A DNA stretch of 35,864 nucleotides from an uncultured bacterium (GTDB lineage Bacteria > Cyanobacteriota > Vampirovibrionia > Gastranaerophilales > Gastranaerophilaceae): NCBI GenBank assembly GCA_902803165.1, contig CADCOS010000087.1, positions 1-35,864 on the forward strand. The letters run 5' to 3'. Each line of letters starts with the position of its first letter. Positions within the stretch are counted from its first letter, which is position 1. The notes beneath the pieces were generated by a model, which saw only the letters and a list, made by a program, of their open reading frames with translations, was not told the DNA's origin and did not search any database. Both the position numbers and the translations under genes were made by a program. Positions 16,619 through 24,955 of the stretch are shown here, piece by piece.

Positions 16619-16826
16619 TGTCATCCCGAAAGCGTAGAAAATTTGTCCGAAAGGAGATAATTTTCAAGCTGTTCGGGATCGTATCCGCTTGATATATGAT
16701 ACTTTGCCGATAAGATTCTGAAATACGCCTTAATTTTATGTACTGTCACTATAATTAATGTTTGTACTTGACGGCTATTCAGAATGACAGCACATCTATT
16801 GCTAATTTATTCGGAACAGTAGTGCC
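16619..16826. repeat. Dispersed repeat, copy A (171-bp inverted-end core)
   Basis: The core 16619-16789 begins TGTCATCCCGAA and ends TTCAGAATGACA, imperfect terminal inverted repeats. It matches 24648-24818 at the same length without gaps, with about 13 differences by eye; weaker similarity continues to 16826. Inside are two 8-bp stems, ATCCCGAA/TTCGGGAT (16623-16630 with 16672-16679) and ATTCTGAA/TTCAGAAT (16715-16722 with 16778-16785), so the element is two hairpin halves facing each other. It has no coding capacity. The remaining gap to 16907 shows no gene. Confidence 0.85.
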
Positions 16827-16907
16827 TTTTGGAGAGGGTTGGGGTGAGGTAAAGCTCACTTTTTATTCCGCCCTTTTTTTAACAGTTTCTGCCTGCAATC
16901 GCCTCAA

Positions 16908-18257
16908 TTAGCTTTCTTCAACTACATTTTCCTGCTCGGTGATTGCTTCTTTTACGACTTCAAGCTTGGTTATTCTTGCGCCGTCGATTTCCGTAACTTT
17001 GAATGTCAGTCCGTTAAAGGAAACAGTATCACCGACTTCGGCGATATGTCCCAATAGTTTAACGACCAATCCTGCTATGGTTTCAACGTCATCTTCTTCG
17101 AATTCCGAAGAATTAAGGTCAAAGTATTCGACAAGCTCATCTATTCTCATCATACCGTTTGCTATATAAGTATTTTCACCGGTTTTTTCAATATTTACCT
17201 CTTCTTCTTCATCAAATTCGTCCTGAACTTCCCCGATTATTTCTTCAAGTACGTCTTCTAAAGTAATCAATCCTGACGTTCCGCCGAATTCGTCAATTAC
17301 TACCGCCATTTGGCCGTGAGTTTTCTTGAATTCTATAATCAAGTTATCAAGTGTCATTGTTTCAGGAATAAGCATTAAAGGTCTTGTAAGTTTTTCTATA
17401 GAAAACCTTTCTTTATTCATAGACATTGAGAACAGGTCTTTAACGTGAATAAATCCCAAAATTTTATCAATATTTTCTTCTTCATATACAGGATATCTTG
17501 TGTATTGGTTTTCAAGTGCAAATTTAACCAATTCTTCATAAGTAATATCGTTCGGAATACATATCATATCCGTTCTCGGTGTCATTGCCTGTTTTGCCAT
17601 TAAATCCGAGAATTTAAACATATTATGAAGCATTTCAGTTTCTGTTTCGTTTAAAACACCTTCATTAAATCCTGCATCAACAAGCATGTCCAGTTCTTCC
17701 GTTGAGTGAACGAGAGAAGCGTCTTCCGCTGATACGTGGAATGCGCTTAAAATTTTATCCCCGCTGACCATCAAAAGCCATACAAACGGTTTAAGAATAG
17801 TTATAAACATATCCATCGGAGCAGCAACAAGTAATGCAAGTGAATCAGTGTGTCTTAATGCAAAACATTTAGGCAGCTGCTCACCAAGCAGTACGTGAAA
17901 ATACGTTACAAGGAAAAATGCTATCGGCACGGCGATTGCGTGCGCTGACAATGCTGCTGATTGAACGTTAAAAAGTTTTATAACAGGCTCAACAAGCTGT
18001 ACAATGGTAGCTTCCGCTACCCAACCTAAAGCTATACTGGCAATTGTAACTCCAAGTTGCGCTGCCGCAAGCATTTTATTCGTATTGTTGACAAGCTTCA
18101 ATGCTCTTTGGGCTCTCAAACTTCCTTCATTACAAAGTTGCTCTAATCTTGTTTTACGAACTTTTACAAGAGAAAACTCCGCAGCAACAAAAAAACCGTT
18201 TACAAATAGCAAAAATGCTATAACCAAAATATTAATAAATATATCAGATAGGTCCAT
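16908..18257 (-). CDS. CNNM/CorC-type membrane protein with CBS pair (hemolysin C family)
   Basis: A 449-aa inner-membrane protein of the CNNM/CorB/HlyC (UPF0053) family, whose members are linked to Mg2+/Co2+ transport or efflux. Domains in order: a DUF21 transmembrane domain with about four helices (about 1-190; LVIAFLLFVNGFFVAAEFSL, with the FVAAEFSLVKVRKTRLEQL block diagnostic of the family), a CBS-domain pair (about 205-335; MAKQAMTPRTDMICIP..., VVIDEFGGTSGLITLEDVLE), and a C-terminal CorC/HlyC transporter-associated domain (about 345-430; GMMRIDELVEYFDL, DVETIAGLVVKLLGHIAEVGD). AAAGGTAA lies upstream of the ATG. It is a single gene with its own promoter. The exact ion is not decidable from sequence. 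Confidence 0.92.
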   Translation of the reverse strand: MDLSDIFINILVIAFLLFVNGFFVAAEFSLVKVRKTRLEQLCNEGSLRAQRALKLVNNTNKMLAAAQLGVTIASIALGWVAEATIVQLVEPVIKLFNVQSAALSAHAIAVPIAFFLVTYFHVLLGEQLPKCFALRHTDSLALLVAAPMDMFITILKPFVWLLMVSGDKILSAFHVSAEDASLVHSTEELDMLVDAGFNEGVLNETETEMLHNMFKFSDLMAKQAMTPRTDMICIPNDITYEELVKFALENQYTRYPVYEEENIDKILGFIHVKDLFSMSMNKERFSIEKLTRPLMLIPETMTLDNLIIEFKKTHGQMAVVIDEFGGTSGLITLEDVLEEIIGEVQDEFDEEEEVNIEKTGENTYIANGMMRIDELVEYFDLNSSEFEEDDVETIAGLVVKLLGHIAEVGDTVSFNGLTFKVTEIDGARITKLEVVKEAITEQENVVEES

Positions 18258-18289
18258 TTATTCTCAGTTACCTTTAATCTATATGTGTA

Positions 18290-18318
18290 ATTTTACAATA
18301 GTCTTGAATATTTTGCAA
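18290..18318 (-). promoter_or_regulatory. Promoter of the CNNM-family gene
   Basis: On the minus strand TTGCAA (18318-18313), a 17-nt spacer and TAAAAT (18295-18290) lie 33 nt upstream of the start codon at 18257. The -10 matches 5 of 6 consensus bases and the -35 matches 4 of 6. Confidence 0.5.
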
Positions 18319-18398
18319 ATCAAACAGTTTTTTATAAAATTTTGCAATTGTAAAATTTTGTAAATTGGAAAATACATTAATCCAATTTTTAAACTACT

Positions 18399-18407
18399 TG
18401 TTATACT
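18399..18407 (+). promoter_or_regulatory. Extended -10 promoter for the 94-aa gene
   Basis: TGTTATACT (TGT plus TATACT at 18402-18407) resembles the extended -10 boxes at 2678-2686 and 15686-15694. No good -35 is present, as is common with extended -10 promoters. The gene start at 18461 lies 54 nt downstream. Confidence 0.5.
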
Positions 18408-18460
18408 GGTAATATGTATTAGGAATTTGAATAGTATATTAAAAAACGGAGGTAATGACA

Positions 18461-18745
18461 ATGTCCAAAATAGGTAATTATTGTCAAGTTTGCTATGACA
18501 ATTTGAGTTGTCTTGAAAGCATTATAAAAATGACAAAAGACGTGTGTTTAGAGCATGAATCTTCGTCGGTTTATTATGATTTAAAGGCAAAAAACAAATT
18601 CAGGCTAAGCGAGGAGCGTAATCATTATATTAATATGATGACAATGGCACTTGACAGAGTATCTGTGCTTAAAAATTTGAACGATGATATAGAAGGTGAA
18701 AACTATAATATTCTTTTACAAAAGAATTCCGACAATCGCGGCTGA
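18461..18745 (+). CDS. Small hypothetical protein
   Basis: A 94-aa protein, not recognised. The start at 18461 is chosen because GGAGG (18448-18452) lies 8 nt upstream; the ATG at 18455 is only 2 nt from it. The sequence is mostly helical, with a Cys-containing N-terminus (NYCQVCYDNLSCLESI; C residues in CQVC and SC could bind metal) followed by polar helices (SEERNHYINMMTMALDRVSV). Its last 30 bp overlap the end of the convergent nupC-like gene. Confidence 0.65.
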   Translation: MSKIGNYCQVCYDNLSCLESIIKMTKDVCLEHESSSVYYDLKAKNKFRLSEERNHYINMMTMALDRVSVLKNLNDDIEGENYNILLQKNSDNRG

Positions 18746-19984
18746 TAAATAACAGCTTAATGTACCGCAAATTAATGCTCGTATGCTTAATCTGGCAAGG
18801 TTTTTTCTTTGGTTCGGCGCAAGTTCTCCAATACCTCCGATTTGGATTGCAATTGAACCGAAATTGCCGAAAGAACACAGAGCAAAGCTTGCAAGCATAA
18901 AACTTTTAGGATCAATTGCCGTCGCAATTTGAGAAAGTTTTACATAAGCAACCATTTCGTTTAATACTATTTTTGTACCCATTAAAGAACCTACTGTTGA
19001 TGCATCATGGAGCGGTACACCAATGATAATTGCAAAAAATGCAAAGATTTTGCCTAAAATTAGTCCGAGTGATAAATTCTGAAGCCATAATAAATGCCCC
19101 ATTCCCGGAATATAATTGAACAAGAAGTTTCCTGTTAAACCCAAAACCCAATCTATAAATGCAACCAGAGCCACAAGTGCAAGAATCATTGCCGTAACAT
19201 TAATTGCGACTTTCATACCTTCCGAAGCTCCGCTTGAAATACCGTCAAATACATTCGCAAAAGTTCTTCTTCTGGAAATTCTTATATTATCTCTTGTTTC
19301 AGGCTCACCTGTTTCCGGATAAATTATTTTTGCCAGAATAAGAGCTCCGGGCGCTGCCATAACAGATGATGCCAGCAAGTAGTGTGCAGGAATCCCCATT
19401 CCTATATAAATAGGCATTATTGCGCCTGAAATACACGCCATACTTCCTGCCATTGACGCCAGGAGCTCTGAACGTGTTAATTTTTCCAAGTATGGTTTAA
19501 TCATAATTTGTGCAACGATTTGTCCGACAAAAGCGCTTGCAACATTTGAAAGTGCTTCCGCGCCGGATACGTGCATAAATTTATTCATTGCCTTTCCGAG
19601 AATTGCAACGACTCGCTGCATAATTCCGTAGTAATAAAGAATATTAACAAGCACCATCATAAATATAGTTGAGCAAATAAGCTGTAAGGCAAAGATACTG
19701 TAATCGTTTCCGAATAATTCCGCAAGTCTTCCGTTGTTTAAAAGCGGACCGAACACAAAACTTCCGCCTTCGTATGCAAAATCAAGTATTTTCCGTATAA
19801 ATTCACCAATCAAAAGAAACATTTTTTGTCCAAGCGGAACTTTAAATATAAATACCGCAAGTGAAACCTGCAAGATAAATCCCATTCCGATTGTTTTATA
19901 ATTAATTGCTTTTCGGTTGTTAGAAAGAGCATAGCAAATCAGGAATATAATGATTATGCCTATAAGACCGATAAATCTTTCCAT
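18716..19984 (-). CDS. nupC: Concentrative nucleoside transporter (CNT/NupC family)
   Basis: A 422-aa polytopic membrane protein that imports nucleosides with H+ or Na+. Family features are an N-terminal helix block (IGIIIIFLICYALSNNRKAI...), the central IMPIYIGMGIPAHYLLASSV and APGALILAKIIYPETGEPE, ISSGASEGMKVAINVTAMIL, and a C-terminal FGSIAIQIGGIGELAPNQRK with a final helix. This is the CNT layout of N-terminal, gate and core domains. AAAGGAG precedes the ATG. The gene starts 15 bp after gcvPA on the same strand, so it is probably cotranscribed with the glycine cleavage genes; both could feed one-carbon and nucleotide metabolism. Confidence 0.92.
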   Translation of the reverse strand: MERFIGLIGIIIIFLICYALSNNRKAINYKTIGMGFILQVSLAVFIFKVPLGQKMFLLIGEFIRKILDFAYEGGSFVFGPLLNNGRLAELFGNDYSIFALQLICSTIFMMVLVNILYYYGIMQRVVAILGKAMNKFMHVSGAEALSNVASAFVGQIVAQIMIKPYLEKLTRSELLASMAGSMACISGAIMPIYIGMGIPAHYLLASSVMAAPGALILAKIIYPETGEPETRDNIRISRRRTFANVFDGISSGASEGMKVAINVTAMILALVALVAFIDWVLGLTGNFLFNYIPGMGHLLWLQNLSLGLILGKIFAFFAIIIGVPLHDASTVGSLMGTKIVLNEMVAYVKLSQIATAIDPKSFMLASFALCSFGNFGSIAIQIGGIGELAPNQRKNLARLSIRALICGTLSCYLSAAIVGILL

Positions 19985-19999
19985 TCGGAAACTCCTTTT

Positions 20000-21238
20000 C
20001 TATATTGCGTTAGTGTAATTTATTATTTCTTCTTCCGAATTCATTTCGGTTGCGCAGACTAAAATATGAGTATTATCTAATTTTATTCCGCCTAAAATAT
20101 TTTGTTTTTTTAGTTTTTCCAAAAATTCATCTGAATTGTTAACCTCTATTACAAATTCGTTAAAGAAATTTTTATTAACTGTTTTTATTCCTTTTTTATT
20201 AAGCAATCCTGAAAGCTTGTGAGCATTATTGGCAGAAATGATACTAACTTGTTTAAATCCGTTTTCTCCTAATAAACTCAAGTATAAAGTGGCGCTTAAT
20301 GCGATAAGGGATTGATTAGAGCAAATATTACTTGTTGCTTTTTCTCTTTTAATATGCTGCTCTCTGGTTTGGATTGTAAGAGTATATGCTTTTTTACCGT
20401 CAGCGTCAACTGTCGCTCCGACTAATCTGCCCGGCATTTGGCGCATATACTGCTCTTTGCACGCCATATATCCCGCATGCGGGCCTCCAAAACTCATTGG
20501 AATGCCCAAAGGTTGAATATCTCCGACAACTATATCGGCATCTCTTGGCGGTTCAAGGATTGCAAGTGAACTCAAATTCGCGCAAACAATTAAAATTGTG
20601 TCAGGTTTTGTAATCTGTGAAATTTCTCCGTAGTAATCAGGGTTTTGAATTAGTACACAGCAGTATTCGGAACAATTTTGAGGAACTTCATCAAACCATT
20701 CAATTTCAATATTTTGCGCCCATAGATATGTTTTAATAACTTCTTTGTATTCAGGGTTTAATTTGTTAGAAATAAGGCAAATATTTTTCTTCCCCTTATT
20801 TATTCTGTGTGCCATTAAAACAGCTTCGGCACAAGCAGAACCTCCGTCATACATAGAAGCGTTCGCTATATCCATTCCTGTAAGCCTTGATATCATTGTT
20901 TGGTATTCATAAATGATTTGCAAAGTGCCTTGAGAAATCTCGGGCTGATAAGGAGTGTAGGCTGTAAGAAATTCCATCCTTTGAGCCAAATACCCTATTG
21001 CCGCCGGTATAAACTTGTTATAAACTCCGCCGCCTAAAAAGTTAGAAAACTCTGTTCCGTTTTTTCGGGCAAGCGATTTTATCTTCTTTTGAGTTTCCAT
21101 TTCATTTATGGCATCACCAATATTAAAATTTTCAAACCTAATCGGAATTTGTTTATACAAATCCTCAATATCCGAGTAATTAATGCTTGCAAGCATTTCT
21201 TGCCGCTCGGCATCCGTATGTGCTATAAAATTTTTCAT
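20000..21238 (-). CDS. gcvPA: Glycine dehydrogenase (decarboxylating) subunit 1
   Basis: This is the alpha-type subunit of the two-subunit P-protein of the glycine cleavage system. The 412-aa protein (family usually about 440) begins with the typical MKNFIAHTDAERQEMLASIN and contains FLGGGVYNKFIPAAIGYL, AYTPYQPEISQGTLQIIYEY, SMYDGGSACAEAVLMA, PLGIPMSFGGPHAGYMA and TLTIQTREQHIKREKATSNI. The PLP-binding lysine of the enzyme resides in the other subunit, GcvPB, which is not encoded anywhere in this window; nupC occupies the position where gcvPB often sits. The ATG overlaps the gcvH stop by one base (TAATG), so the two are translationally coupled. The family call is secure. Confidence 0.95.
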   Translation of the reverse strand: MKNFIAHTDAERQEMLASINYSDIEDLYKQIPIRFENFNIGDAINEMETQKKIKSLARKNGTEFSNFLGGGVYNKFIPAAIGYLAQRMEFLTAYTPYQPEISQGTLQIIYEYQTMISRLTGMDIANASMYDGGSACAEAVLMAHRINKGKKNICLISNKLNPEYKEVIKTYLWAQNIEIEWFDEVPQNCSEYCCVLIQNPDYYGEISQITKPDTILIVCANLSSLAILEPPRDADIVVGDIQPLGIPMSFGGPHAGYMACKEQYMRQMPGRLVGATVDADGKKAYTLTIQTREQHIKREKATSNICSNQSLIALSATLYLSLLGENGFKQVSIISANNAHKLSGLLNKKGIKTVNKNFFNEFVIEVNNSDEFLEKLKKQNILGGIKLDNTHILVCATEMNSEEEIINYTNAI

Positions 21239-21612
21239 TATGCTATTTCTTCTTTATAATCTGAGTAATCCAATAAATCCGCAAATTCAACCTGATCTGC
21301 ATCAGATTCAATTTTTACTAACCATTTTTGAGCATAGCTTTCATCATTTAATAATTCAGGAGAGTTAACCACTTCCTCATTAACCTCAATAATTTTACCG
21401 GAAATCGGCATATAAATTTCAGAGGCTGCTTTTACTGATTCAACAGTGGCAAAAACTTCGTTTTTCTTGAATTCGGAACCCGTTTCGGGAAGTTCAATAA
21501 AAACAATATCTCCAAGTTGTTCTATGGCATAATCGGTTATACCGACTTCATAGCTTTCACCTTTTTCCAGAACGTATTCGTGAGTTTTTGTACATAACAT
21601 ACTTTCATCCAT
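21238..21612 (-). CDS. gcvH: Glycine cleavage system H protein
   Basis: This lipoyl carrier shuttles the aminomethyl group between the P and T proteins. The 124-aa protein has HEYVLEKGESYEVGITDYAI and LGDIVFIELPETGSEFKKNE. The lipoyl-lysine site is ATVESVKAASEIYMPISG with K61 as the attachment residue. AGGAG lies about 12 nt upstream of the first ATG. It is the middle gene of gcvT-gcvH-gcvPA, 35 bp after gcvT and overlapping gcvPA by one base. Confidence 0.97.
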   Translation of the reverse strand: MDESMLCTKTHEYVLEKGESYEVGITDYAIEQLGDIVFIELPETGSEFKKNEVFATVESVKAASEIYMPISGKIIEVNEEVVNSPELLNDESYAQKWLVKIESDADQVEFADLLDYSDYKEEIA

Positions 21613-21647
21613 TTATTTTATTCTCCTATTAAAACTATATTTCATAT

Positions 21648-22745
21648 TTATTTATTTCTTTTTGCGACAAACGGTTTTTTTACAATTTCCGCATTGTATA
21701 ATTTTTCCCTAATCATTATTTGAATTGTAGAGCCTACATCCAAATTGTCAAGATTTTTGATATAAGCGAGAGCCACACAATCCCCTCTTGTAGGTGACGG
21801 ACATCCGCTTGTAACAACTCCTATTTTTTCATTGTTGAAATAAACATCGTAACCGTGTCTTGCAATACCTTTGTCAATCATTTTAAGCCCGATTAATTTC
21901 TTTTCAATACCGTTTTTAATTTGACTTTCAATAACATCTTTTCCGTTATAATCTTCTTTTTTATCTTTCGGAATAGACCAGGAAAGTCCCGCTTCAATCG
22001 GCGTAGTGTTTTCGTCTAAATCGTTTCCGTAAAGATGAAGGCAGGCTTCCAATCTTAGAGTATCTCTTGCTCCAAGACCGATAGGCTTTGCTCCGAACGG
22101 TTTTCCTTTTTCAAGCAGCTTATCCCAAAGTTCGCATACATATCTATTCTTAACGATAAGTTCAACTCCGTCTTCTCCGGTGTAACCTGTTCTTGATATC
22201 CATAAATCTATACCGTAAAGTGAGCCGTGTTCTATTGAAAAGAATTTAGGTAAATCGTTTAAATTGCCCGTAGTTTTAATAAATTCACAAGCTTTAGGGC
22301 CTTGAACGGCAATCATAGAGTAATTATGTGATTCGTTAATAATTTCGACATCCATATCGCCGATATTTAATGACATCCAGTTAACATCCTCATCAACTCT
22401 TGATGCGTTATGGATAATTAAATATTTGCAATCCTCAAGTTTATATACAATCAAATCATCAATTAAACCGCCGTTTTTGTTCGGAAGCTGGCAATAAACG
22501 GCTTTTCCGTCTGTTAATTTATCTATGCATTGCGGAACCATTTTGTTAAGGAATTTTTCAACATCTTTGCCTTTATAAATAACCTCTCCCATATGAGAAA
22601 CATCAAATAACCCGACAGACTCCCTTACGGTTTTGTGTTCTTCGATAATAGAAGTGTATTGAACAGGCATGCACCAGCCCGCAAAATCAACCATTTTTGC
22701 TCCGAGTGCAACATGTCTGTCATGTAAAAATGTTTGTTTAGTCAT
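21648..22745 (-). CDS. gcvT: Glycine cleavage system T protein (aminomethyltransferase)
   Basis: GcvT transfers the methylene group from aminomethyl-lipoyl-H protein to tetrahydrofolate, releasing ammonia. The 365-aa length is typical. Motifs include LGAKMVDFAGWCMPVQYTSI, VGLFDVSHMGE, YCQLPNKNGGLIDDLIVY, SMIAVQGPKA, SRTGYTGEDGVELI, LGARDTLRLEACLHLYGNDL and a final VTSGCPSPT. GAGAGGG precedes the ATG. It is the first gene of the gcvT-gcvH-gcvPA-nupC unit. Confidence 0.97.
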   Translation of the reverse strand: MTKQTFLHDRHVALGAKMVDFAGWCMPVQYTSIIEEHKTVRESVGLFDVSHMGEVIYKGKDVEKFLNKMVPQCIDKLTDGKAVYCQLPNKNGGLIDDLIVYKLEDCKYLIIHNASRVDEDVNWMSLNIGDMDVEIINESHNYSMIAVQGPKACEFIKTTGNLNDLPKFFSIEHGSLYGIDLWISRTGYTGEDGVELIVKNRYVCELWDKLLEKGKPFGAKPIGLGARDTLRLEACLHLYGNDLDENTTPIEAGLSWSIPKDKKEDYNGKDVIESQIKNGIEKKLIGLKMIDKGIARHGYDVYFNNEKIGVVTSGCPSPTRGDCVALAYIKNLDNLDVGSTIQIMIREKLYNAEIVKKPFVAKRNK

Positions 22746-22771
22746 AAATCCCTCTCGTACTCCTGTAAATA

Positions 22772-22800
22772 ATTTTCCTAATAAATAGTTGCAGTGTCAA
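22772..22800 (-). promoter_or_regulatory. Candidate promoter of the gcvT operon
   Basis: On the minus strand a perfect TTGACA (22800-22795) is followed after 17 nt by GAAAAT (22777-22772), a weak -10. The leader to gcvT is about 20-30 nt and too short for a glycine riboswitch; none is seen further upstream either. Confidence 0.4.
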
Positions 22801-22842
22801 GTATTAAGATTTATAAACTGAAATTATTCAATTCGGGTAAAA

Positions 22843-22879
22843 ATAATCCGAAAAGCAAATTGTATACTTTTCGGATTAT
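22843..22879 (-). terminator. Terminator of the trigger factor gene
   Basis: A perfect 13-bp stem (22843-22855 with 22867-22879, core AATCCGAAAAG) has an 11-nt loop and, reading the minus strand, is followed at once by a T run (TTTTTACCC). It sits 26 nt after the tig stop codon and separates tig from the downstream gcvT operon. Confidence 0.85.
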
Positions 22880-22905
22880 AGTTTAATCTTTACGAACTCA
22901 AGTTA

Positions 22906-24198
22906 CTACTTAATTTTTACCGTATTATTTTCAAACAAGAATTGAGTAACTTTTTCGTTCAAAGCTTGCTGAGAAAGTGCATTAAATACCCCCGGATTTC
23001 CTGAAAGCTGCTTAATCATATCAGCAGGATTCATTTGGTACATTCTGGAAAGCTCGGATAATTTCGCACCGAAATCCGCTTGAGAAACCGTAATATTTTC
23101 TGCTTTAGCAATTTTATCAATTACAAGTGAGTTTTTAACTCTTACAGCGGCATCTTCTTTCAAATCTTTAACGATATTGTCATAGCCTTGTGCCTCAAGA
23201 GCTTGTTCCCAAGTGAAACCTTGCATTTGAAGTTTTTGTTTGTATTCTTCAACCAGCAAATCTGTTTCTCTGTCAATCATTGATTGTTGTATTTCAACTT
23301 TAACACCTTCCACAACTTTGTCAAATATAGCTTTTTCGGAATTTGTTCTGTCAATATCTTCTTTTTGTTTATCCAAATAAGATTGAATATCAGCTTTTAA
23401 TTCATCAACATTTTTGAAATGTCCTACTTTTTGAGCAAATTCATCATTTAATTCAGGTAAAACTTTCTTTTTAATTTCATTAATTTTGCATTTGAATGTT
23501 GCCGGCTGACCTGCAAGTTTCTTTTCGTGGTATTCTTCAGGGAACTTAACTTCTATTTCAAATTCTTCGCCCAGAGGTCTCCCTACGAGCTGTTCTGCGA
23601 ATCCAGGAATAAAGCTTGAATTACCTAAATCAAGGGTATAGTTTTTGGCATCTCCGTGTTCAATTTTTTCACCGTTAGCAAATCCTTCAAAGTCAAAAAC
23701 AATAATATCTTTGTCTTCGGTATTTCTGTCCGTAACCAAAACGGTAGTGGCAGATTGTTCAAGCAAGTTGTCTATTGATTTTTGCATAGAATCTTCAGGT
23801 GTTTTGTAGCCTTCAACCTCTACTGTTAAACCTTTGTAATCACCCAAAGTTACTTCCGGACGTAGTTCGATTTTTGCAGTTATTTTCATATCTTCGCCGA
23901 TTTTGTAATCATAAGATTCAACGTACGGTTGGGTTACGATATCAAAATTATTAGATTTAATTACTTCTGCAAACAACTTAGGAAGAGCGGATTCGAGAGC
24001 TTCATGTTTAATTCTTTCTTCTCCGATATGTTGTTCTACAATATTTCTGGGTGCTTTGCCTTTTCTAAACCCGGGAATATTTACATATTGCGCTAATTTT
24101 TTAGCCGCATTGTTATAATAATCTACTGCATCTTTTGCAGGTACTTCAATTTCAACCTTTACAATGTTTTCAGGAAGTTTTTCAATCTTAGTTTCCAT
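22906..24198 (-). CDS. tig: Trigger factor (ribosome-associated chaperone, PPIase)
   Basis: Trigger factor binds at the ribosome exit tunnel and folds nascent chains. From the start chosen at 24198 (preceded by GAAGGGG) the protein is 430 aa, the family norm; an upstream in-frame ATG would add 24 hydrophobic residues with no binding site. It has the ribosome-binding signature GFRKGKAPRNIVEQHIGEER, an FKBP-type PPIase domain (about 150-240; DKDIIVFDFEGFANGEKIEH, FIPGFAEQLVGRPLGEEFEI) and a helical C-terminal domain (ELNDEFAQKVGHFKNVDELK...). A -10-like TATACT is present at 24249-24244. The gene ends at a good terminator. clpP and clpX, often next to tig, are not here. Confidence 0.96.
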   Translation of the reverse strand: METKIEKLPENIVKVEIEVPAKDAVDYYNNAAKKLAQYVNIPGFRKGKAPRNIVEQHIGEERIKHEALESALPKLFAEVIKSNNFDIVTQPYVESYDYKIGEDMKITAKIELRPEVTLGDYKGLTVEVEGYKTPEDSMQKSIDNLLEQSATTVLVTDRNTEDKDIIVFDFEGFANGEKIEHGDAKNYTLDLGNSSFIPGFAEQLVGRPLGEEFEIEVKFPEEYHEKKLAGQPATFKCKINEIKKKVLPELNDEFAQKVGHFKNVDELKADIQSYLDKQKEDIDRTNSEKAIFDKVVEGVKVEIQQSMIDRETDLLVEEYKQKLQMQGFTWEQALEAQGYDNIVKDLKEDAAVRVKNSLVIDKIAKAENITVSQADFGAKLSELSRMYQMNPADMIKQLSGNPGVFNALSQQALNEKVTQFLFENNTVKIK

Positions 24199-24303
24199 AA
24201 TTATCCCCTTCGTAATAAAAATATATACTAAACTATGTACAAGAGTATAATAAACATGTGTATTTTGCAAGGAAAAGTGATTTTGATAGAGATTAGGTGA
24301 TTA

Positions 24304-24525
24304 GGTGACCAGGTGATATTCCGTCATTCTGAGGGAGTGAAACGACCGAAGAATTCAGTCAATTAAATGGAAAATTGAAAATGGAAAGTGGAAAATTGGG
24401 TGATCAAGTGATCAGGTAATCAGGTGATATTCCGTCATTCTGAGGGAGTGAAACGACCGAAGAATCCAGTCAATTAAATGGAAAATGGAAAATGGAAAGT
24501 GGAAAATTGGGTGAACAGGTGATCA
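24304..24525 (+). repeat. Recent 111-bp tandem duplication containing a GTCATTCT palindromic unit
   Basis: Two head-to-tail copies, 24304-24414 and 24415-24525, differ at about 6 of 111 positions by eye. Each contains 8-bp GTGATCA-type units, then a GTCATTCTGAGGG...GAAGAAT(T/C)CAGTC unit (24323-24360 and 24434-24471) with the ATTCT/AGAAT stem, then a purine-rich TGGAAAATGGAAA-like tract. It lies in the tig upstream gap. I see no coding sequence between 24199 and 24955. Confidence 0.9.
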
Positions 24526-24573
24526 AGTGATCAAGTGATCAAGTGATTAGGTGATTGGGTGATAGGGTGATAG
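24510..24573 (+). repeat. Eight tandem copies of an 8-bp unit, RGTGATNR
   Basis: The units read GGTGAACA, GGTGATCA, AGTGATCA, AGTGATCA, AGTGATTA, GGTGATTG, GGTGATAG, GGTGATAG, in exact 8-bp register. Shorter runs of the same unit occur at 24295-24318, 24398-24429, 25858-25913 and 25960-25991. In several places it directly abuts the GTCATTCT palindromic unit. Confidence 0.92.
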
Positions 24574-24647
24574 GGGAATTATAACCTTTTCCCTCTCCCG
24601 CATTACTGTCCATGATAATTTTTGAAAAGTACAAATATGCAAAAACA

Positions 24648-24855
24648 TGTCATCCCGAAAACGTAGAAAATTTGTCCGAAAGGACTTAATTTTCAAGCTG
24701 TTCGGGATCTTACCCGCTTGATATATGATACTTTGCCGGTAAGATTCTGAAATACGCCTTAATTTAATGTCCCGACACTAAAATCAATGTCTGTACTTGA
24801 CGGCTATTCAGAATGACAGCACATTTATAGTAAATTTATTTTGGACAGTAGTGCC
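24648..24855. repeat. Dispersed repeat, copy B (171-bp inverted-end core)
   Basis: This is the second copy of the element at 16619-16826, in the same orientation and of identical length. The core 24648-24818 has TGTCATCCCGAA and TTCAGAATGACA ends, the ATCCCGAA/TTCGGGAT and ATTCTGAA/TTCAGAAT stems are conserved, and the junction reads ATCTTACCCG...CGGTAAGAT, where copy A has substitutions. Confidence 0.88.
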
Positions 24856-24901
24856 CTCTCCCGCAAAGGGGCTGTGATTGTGGTTTTATTTATAAAACAA
24901 A

Positions 24902-24927
24902 AGAGCCGAAATTTTATTTTCGACTCT
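24902..24927 (-). terminator. Terminator of the 229-aa hypothetical gene
   Basis: Stem AGAGCCGAAA (24902-24911) pairs with TTTCGACTCT (24918-24927), with one G-U wobble on the minus-strand RNA. It is followed on that strand by a TTTTGTTTT tract. It lies 28 nt past the stop codon. Confidence 0.75.
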
Positions 24928-24955
24928 ATGTTAGTAAATATAAGAACTATAGATT

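Noticed and set aside
16619-16826. Remnant of an insertion sequence with transposase
   Set aside because: No open reading frame or transposase motif in either copy; only inverted ends and hairpins are present.
22746-22905. Glycine riboswitch upstream of gcvT
   Set aside because: The 160-bp gap is taken up by the tig terminator and a short leader; no tandem glycine-aptamer-like sequence is visible.
24199-24270. 24-residue N-terminal extension of trigger factor
   Set aside because: There is no binding site, and the normal family N-terminus begins at the downstream ATG with GAAGGGG before it.
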